Positions 16,562 to 18,122 of a stretch of 18,122 nt of DNA are shown here, one piece after another (position 1 is the first letter of the stretch; every line of letters starts with the position of its first letter). The position numbers and the translations under genes were made by a program. Source of the DNA: Caldilinea sp. (GTDB lineage Bacteria; Chloroflexota; Anaerolineae; Caldilineales; Caldilineaceae). Below the pieces are notes generated by a model. It saw only the letters and a list, made by a program, of their open reading frames with translations, did not search any database and was not told where the DNA came from. The stretch is taken from assembly GCA_026389955.1 (NCBI GenBank), contig JAPLGY010000747.1, positions 631-18,752 of the forward strand, written 5' to 3'.

Positions 16562-17581
16562 CTAACGCAACAGCACGCCGGTGGGGTCATATCTCCAGGA
16601 ATGCAACACTTTCATGTAATTGGCCCGCTCAAATGCAGCCGGCTCAGCCACATTCTGCTGGCTCATGCTGCCACGCGCCTGCCCCAAAGAATGGTACTCG
16701 TGCACCTCCAGCCAATGCTCTATTTCCTGGACAATCAGCCCGATCCGCTGTACGCCGTTGCGCAGCAGCTCCGAGGCCATCATCGTCACCCCAGCCCCCG
16801 CCATCACCGCCTTGAGCACATCCTCGTAGGTGTGCACCCCGCTGGTGACCGCAAAGTCGACCGGCACCCGACCATGCAGGATCGACACCCAGCGCAGAGG
16901 CAGCCGCAGCTCCCACGCACTGGACAGCGTCAGGTTGGGAACCACCTCCAGCCGCTCCAGGTCAAAGTCGGGCTGGTAAAAACGGTTGAACACCACCAGC
17001 CCATCCGCCCCGGCCTGGGCCAGACGCATCGCCATGTTGGCAAAGGAGCTGAAAAAAGGACCCACTTTGACAGCCAACGGGATCGAACTCTGGGCCTTGA
17101 CATCGCGTACAACCTCCAAGTACATCTGCTCCACCTCCGCACCGGTCAGCGCCGGGTCCGTCGGAATGGAATAGATGTTGAGCTCCAAAGCATCCGCTCC
17201 AGCTTCTTCGATCATGCGCGCGTACTCGACCCACCCGCCTGTCGAGACACCGTTCAGACTCCCAATGACCGGGATGGCAACACTTTCCTTGGCCCGCCGA
17301 ATCAGATCCAGATAGGCGTATGGCCCGACGTTGTAGTTGTCCATCTCAGGAAAGTAGTCCAGCGCCTCGGCAAAGCTGTCCACTCCATACGAAAGATAAT
17401 GGTCGAGCAGGTGGCTTTCCCCCACGATCTGCTCCTCAAAAAGCGAGTACATTACGACCGCAGCCGCGCCTGCATCCTCCAGCTGCTTGATCTTGTCCAG
17501 GCTGTCCGACAACGGCGAAGCCGACGGGACAACCGGGTGTCGCAGCTTCAACCCTAGGTACTGGGTGGTCAGGTCGATCAT
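16562..17581 (-). CDS. Dihydroorotate dehydrogenase-like flavoprotein
   Basis: FMN-binding TIM-barrel protein of 339 residues in the dihydroorotate dehydrogenase superfamily. The N-terminus [20 protein letters not shown] is followed by [79 protein letters not shown] and [20 protein letters not shown], the phosphate-site end of the barrel. The ELN-SCPN signature of true PyrD is replaced by [10 protein letters not shown], so pyrimidine synthesis is unlikely. Such PyrD-like proteins are known to sit beside pyruvate:ferredoxin oxidoreductase genes; their substrate is, to my knowledge, not established. The ATG at 17581 has AAAGGAG overlapping the stop of the upstream gene, which implies translational coupling. 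Confidence 0.88.
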   Translation of the reverse strand: MIDLTTQYLGLKLRHPVVPSASPLSDSLDKIKQLEDAGAAAVVMYSLFEEQIVGESHLLDHYLSYGVDSFAEALDYFPEMDNYNVGPYAYLDLIRRAKESVAIPVIGSLNGVSTGGWVEYARMIEEAGADALELNIYSIPTDPALTGAEVEQMYLEVVRDVKAQSSIPLAVKVGPFFSSFANMAMRLAQAGADGLVVFNRFYQPDFDLERLEVVPNLTLSSAWELRLPLRWVSILHGRVPVDFAVTSGVHTYEDVLKAVMAGAGVTMMASELLRNGVQRIGLIVQEIEHWLEVHEYHSLGQARGSMSQQNVAEPAAFERANYMKVLHSWRYDPTGVLLR

Positions 17582-17595
17582 GGTTGTTTTCTCCT

Positions 17596-18122
17596 TTAAG
17601 CCACTGGCTCAGCCGCCAGATATTCGAGATCCTTCCAGCGCCGGGCAATCCCTTGCTCGGCCTCTGCCATCAATTCCTCCGCCACAGCCGGGTCAGACTG
17701 CATCAACATGCGGTACCGCGTCTCGTTCATGGCATAGTCACGGAAACGAATCTTGGGGGGGTTGGAGTCCAGCTGGAAAGGATTTTTGCCCTCAGCCCGC
17801 AGTCGCGGGTCGTAGCGAAAAAGCGGCCAGTGTCCTGATTCGACCGCCAGACGCTGCTGTTCCATCCCCTTGGCCATGTTGATGCCGTGGGCAATGCAGT
17901 GGCTGTAGGCGAGGATCAACGCAGGCCCCTCGTACGATTCTGCCTCCTGGATCGCCCGCAGCGTCTGCGCGTCGTTGGCGCCCATGGCCACACACGCCAC
18001 GTAGACGTAGCCGTAGTCCATCGCCATCTTCGCCAGATCTTTTTTGGGTGTACGTTTGCCGCTGGCCGCAAATTTGGCCACCGCCCCCAAAGGAGTCGCC
18101 TTGGAAGACTGCCCCCCGGTGT
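17596..18122 (-). CDS. nifJ: Pyruvate:ferredoxin (flavodoxin) oxidoreductase, C-terminal part
   Basis: The C-terminal 174 or so residues of the single-chain PFOR, which oxidatively decarboxylates pyruvate to acetyl-CoA and reduces ferredoxin. The frame is open through the window edge at 18122, so the N-terminus lies outside. The thiamine-diphosphate region is recognisable at once as [20 protein letters not shown]. Further on, [18 protein letters not shown] contains the cysteine that in the Desulfovibrio enzyme ligates the proximal [4Fe-4S] cluster. The tail [18 protein letters not shown] is also typical. The full enzyme is about 1170-1200 residues. It is the first gene seen of a minus-strand operon and its TAA overlaps the ribosome site of the DHOD-like gene. 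It implies anaerobic or microaerobic capacity. Confidence 0.93.
   Translation of the reverse strand, partial: TGGQSSKATPLGAVAKFAASGKRTPKKDLAKMAMDYGYVYVACVAMGANDAQTLRAIQEAESYEGPALILAYSHCIAHGINMAKGMEQQRLAVESGHWPLFRYDPRLRAEGKNPFQLDSNPPKIRFRDYAMNETRYRMLMQSDPAVAEELMAEAEQGIARRWKDLEYLAAEPVA

Noticed and set aside
16133..17557. Long plus-strand open frame (about 474 codons) opposite the Usp and DHOD-like genes
   Set aside because: Rich in His, Gln and Arg with no recognisable domain; it spans two well-supported minus-strand genes and results from low stop frequency in GC-rich DNA.

Overview
The window is GC-rich, densely packed bacterial DNA with short intergenic gaps. The gene content points to the Chloroflexota, perhaps a Caldilinea- or Anaerolinea-like lineage: a MalT-type LuxR regulator, a CUT1 sugar transporter whose lipoprotein has an Ala/Pro-rich linker, and a pyruvate:ferredoxin oxidoreductase followed by a dihydroorotate-dehydrogenase-like protein. 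This assignment is inferred from gene style; there is no rRNA or other marker. No tRNA, rRNA, CRISPR array, insertion sequence or prophage gene was seen.

Left part (1-9939, plus strand): the end of a LuxR/MalT-like regulator is followed by a near-consensus sigma-70 promoter. A sugar-utilisation operon comes next: solute-binding lipoprotein, two CUT1 permeases, FGGY carbohydrate kinase, GntR/UTRA repressor-type regulator, cupin-type phosphoglucose isomerase and D-2-hydroxyacid dehydrogenase. Most junctions are tight or overlap as ATGA. Two strong hairpins sit between the lipoprotein and the first permease. The first permease has lost an internal segment and changes frame, so it looks broken as written. 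No ATPase is encoded here. A second promoter drives a divergent member of the shikimate dehydrogenase family.

Middle (9940-14773): an extended -10 promoter with a 12-bp palindrome precedes a class I mannose-6-phosphate isomerase, whose 3' end overlaps an MFS transporter gene. The transporter gene converges on, and overlaps by 104 bp, a minus-strand gene for an alkaline-phosphatase-superfamily enzyme related to cofactor-independent phosphoglycerate mutase. That gene is divergent, with only a 31-bp gap, from a nicotinate phosphoribosyltransferase gene (NAD salvage).

Right part (14780-18122, minus strand): an apparent operon reads leftwards from the C-terminus of pyruvate:ferredoxin oxidoreductase through a dihydroorotate-dehydrogenase-like flavoprotein and a three-domain universal stress protein to a small CBS-domain protein. 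Ribosome binding sites overlap preceding stop codons at two of the junctions. The CBS gene is also disrupted, by a missing segment and a frame change at a run of eight G. The operon suggests central redox metabolism coupled to adenine-nucleotide sensing.

The best candidates for something new are the uncharacterised sugar pathway (FGGY kinase, cupin isomerase, hydroxyacid dehydrogenase, AroE-like oxidoreductase) and the PFOR/DHOD-like/triple-Usp/CBS operon. The two internally deleted genes need checking against reads before any biology is read into them.
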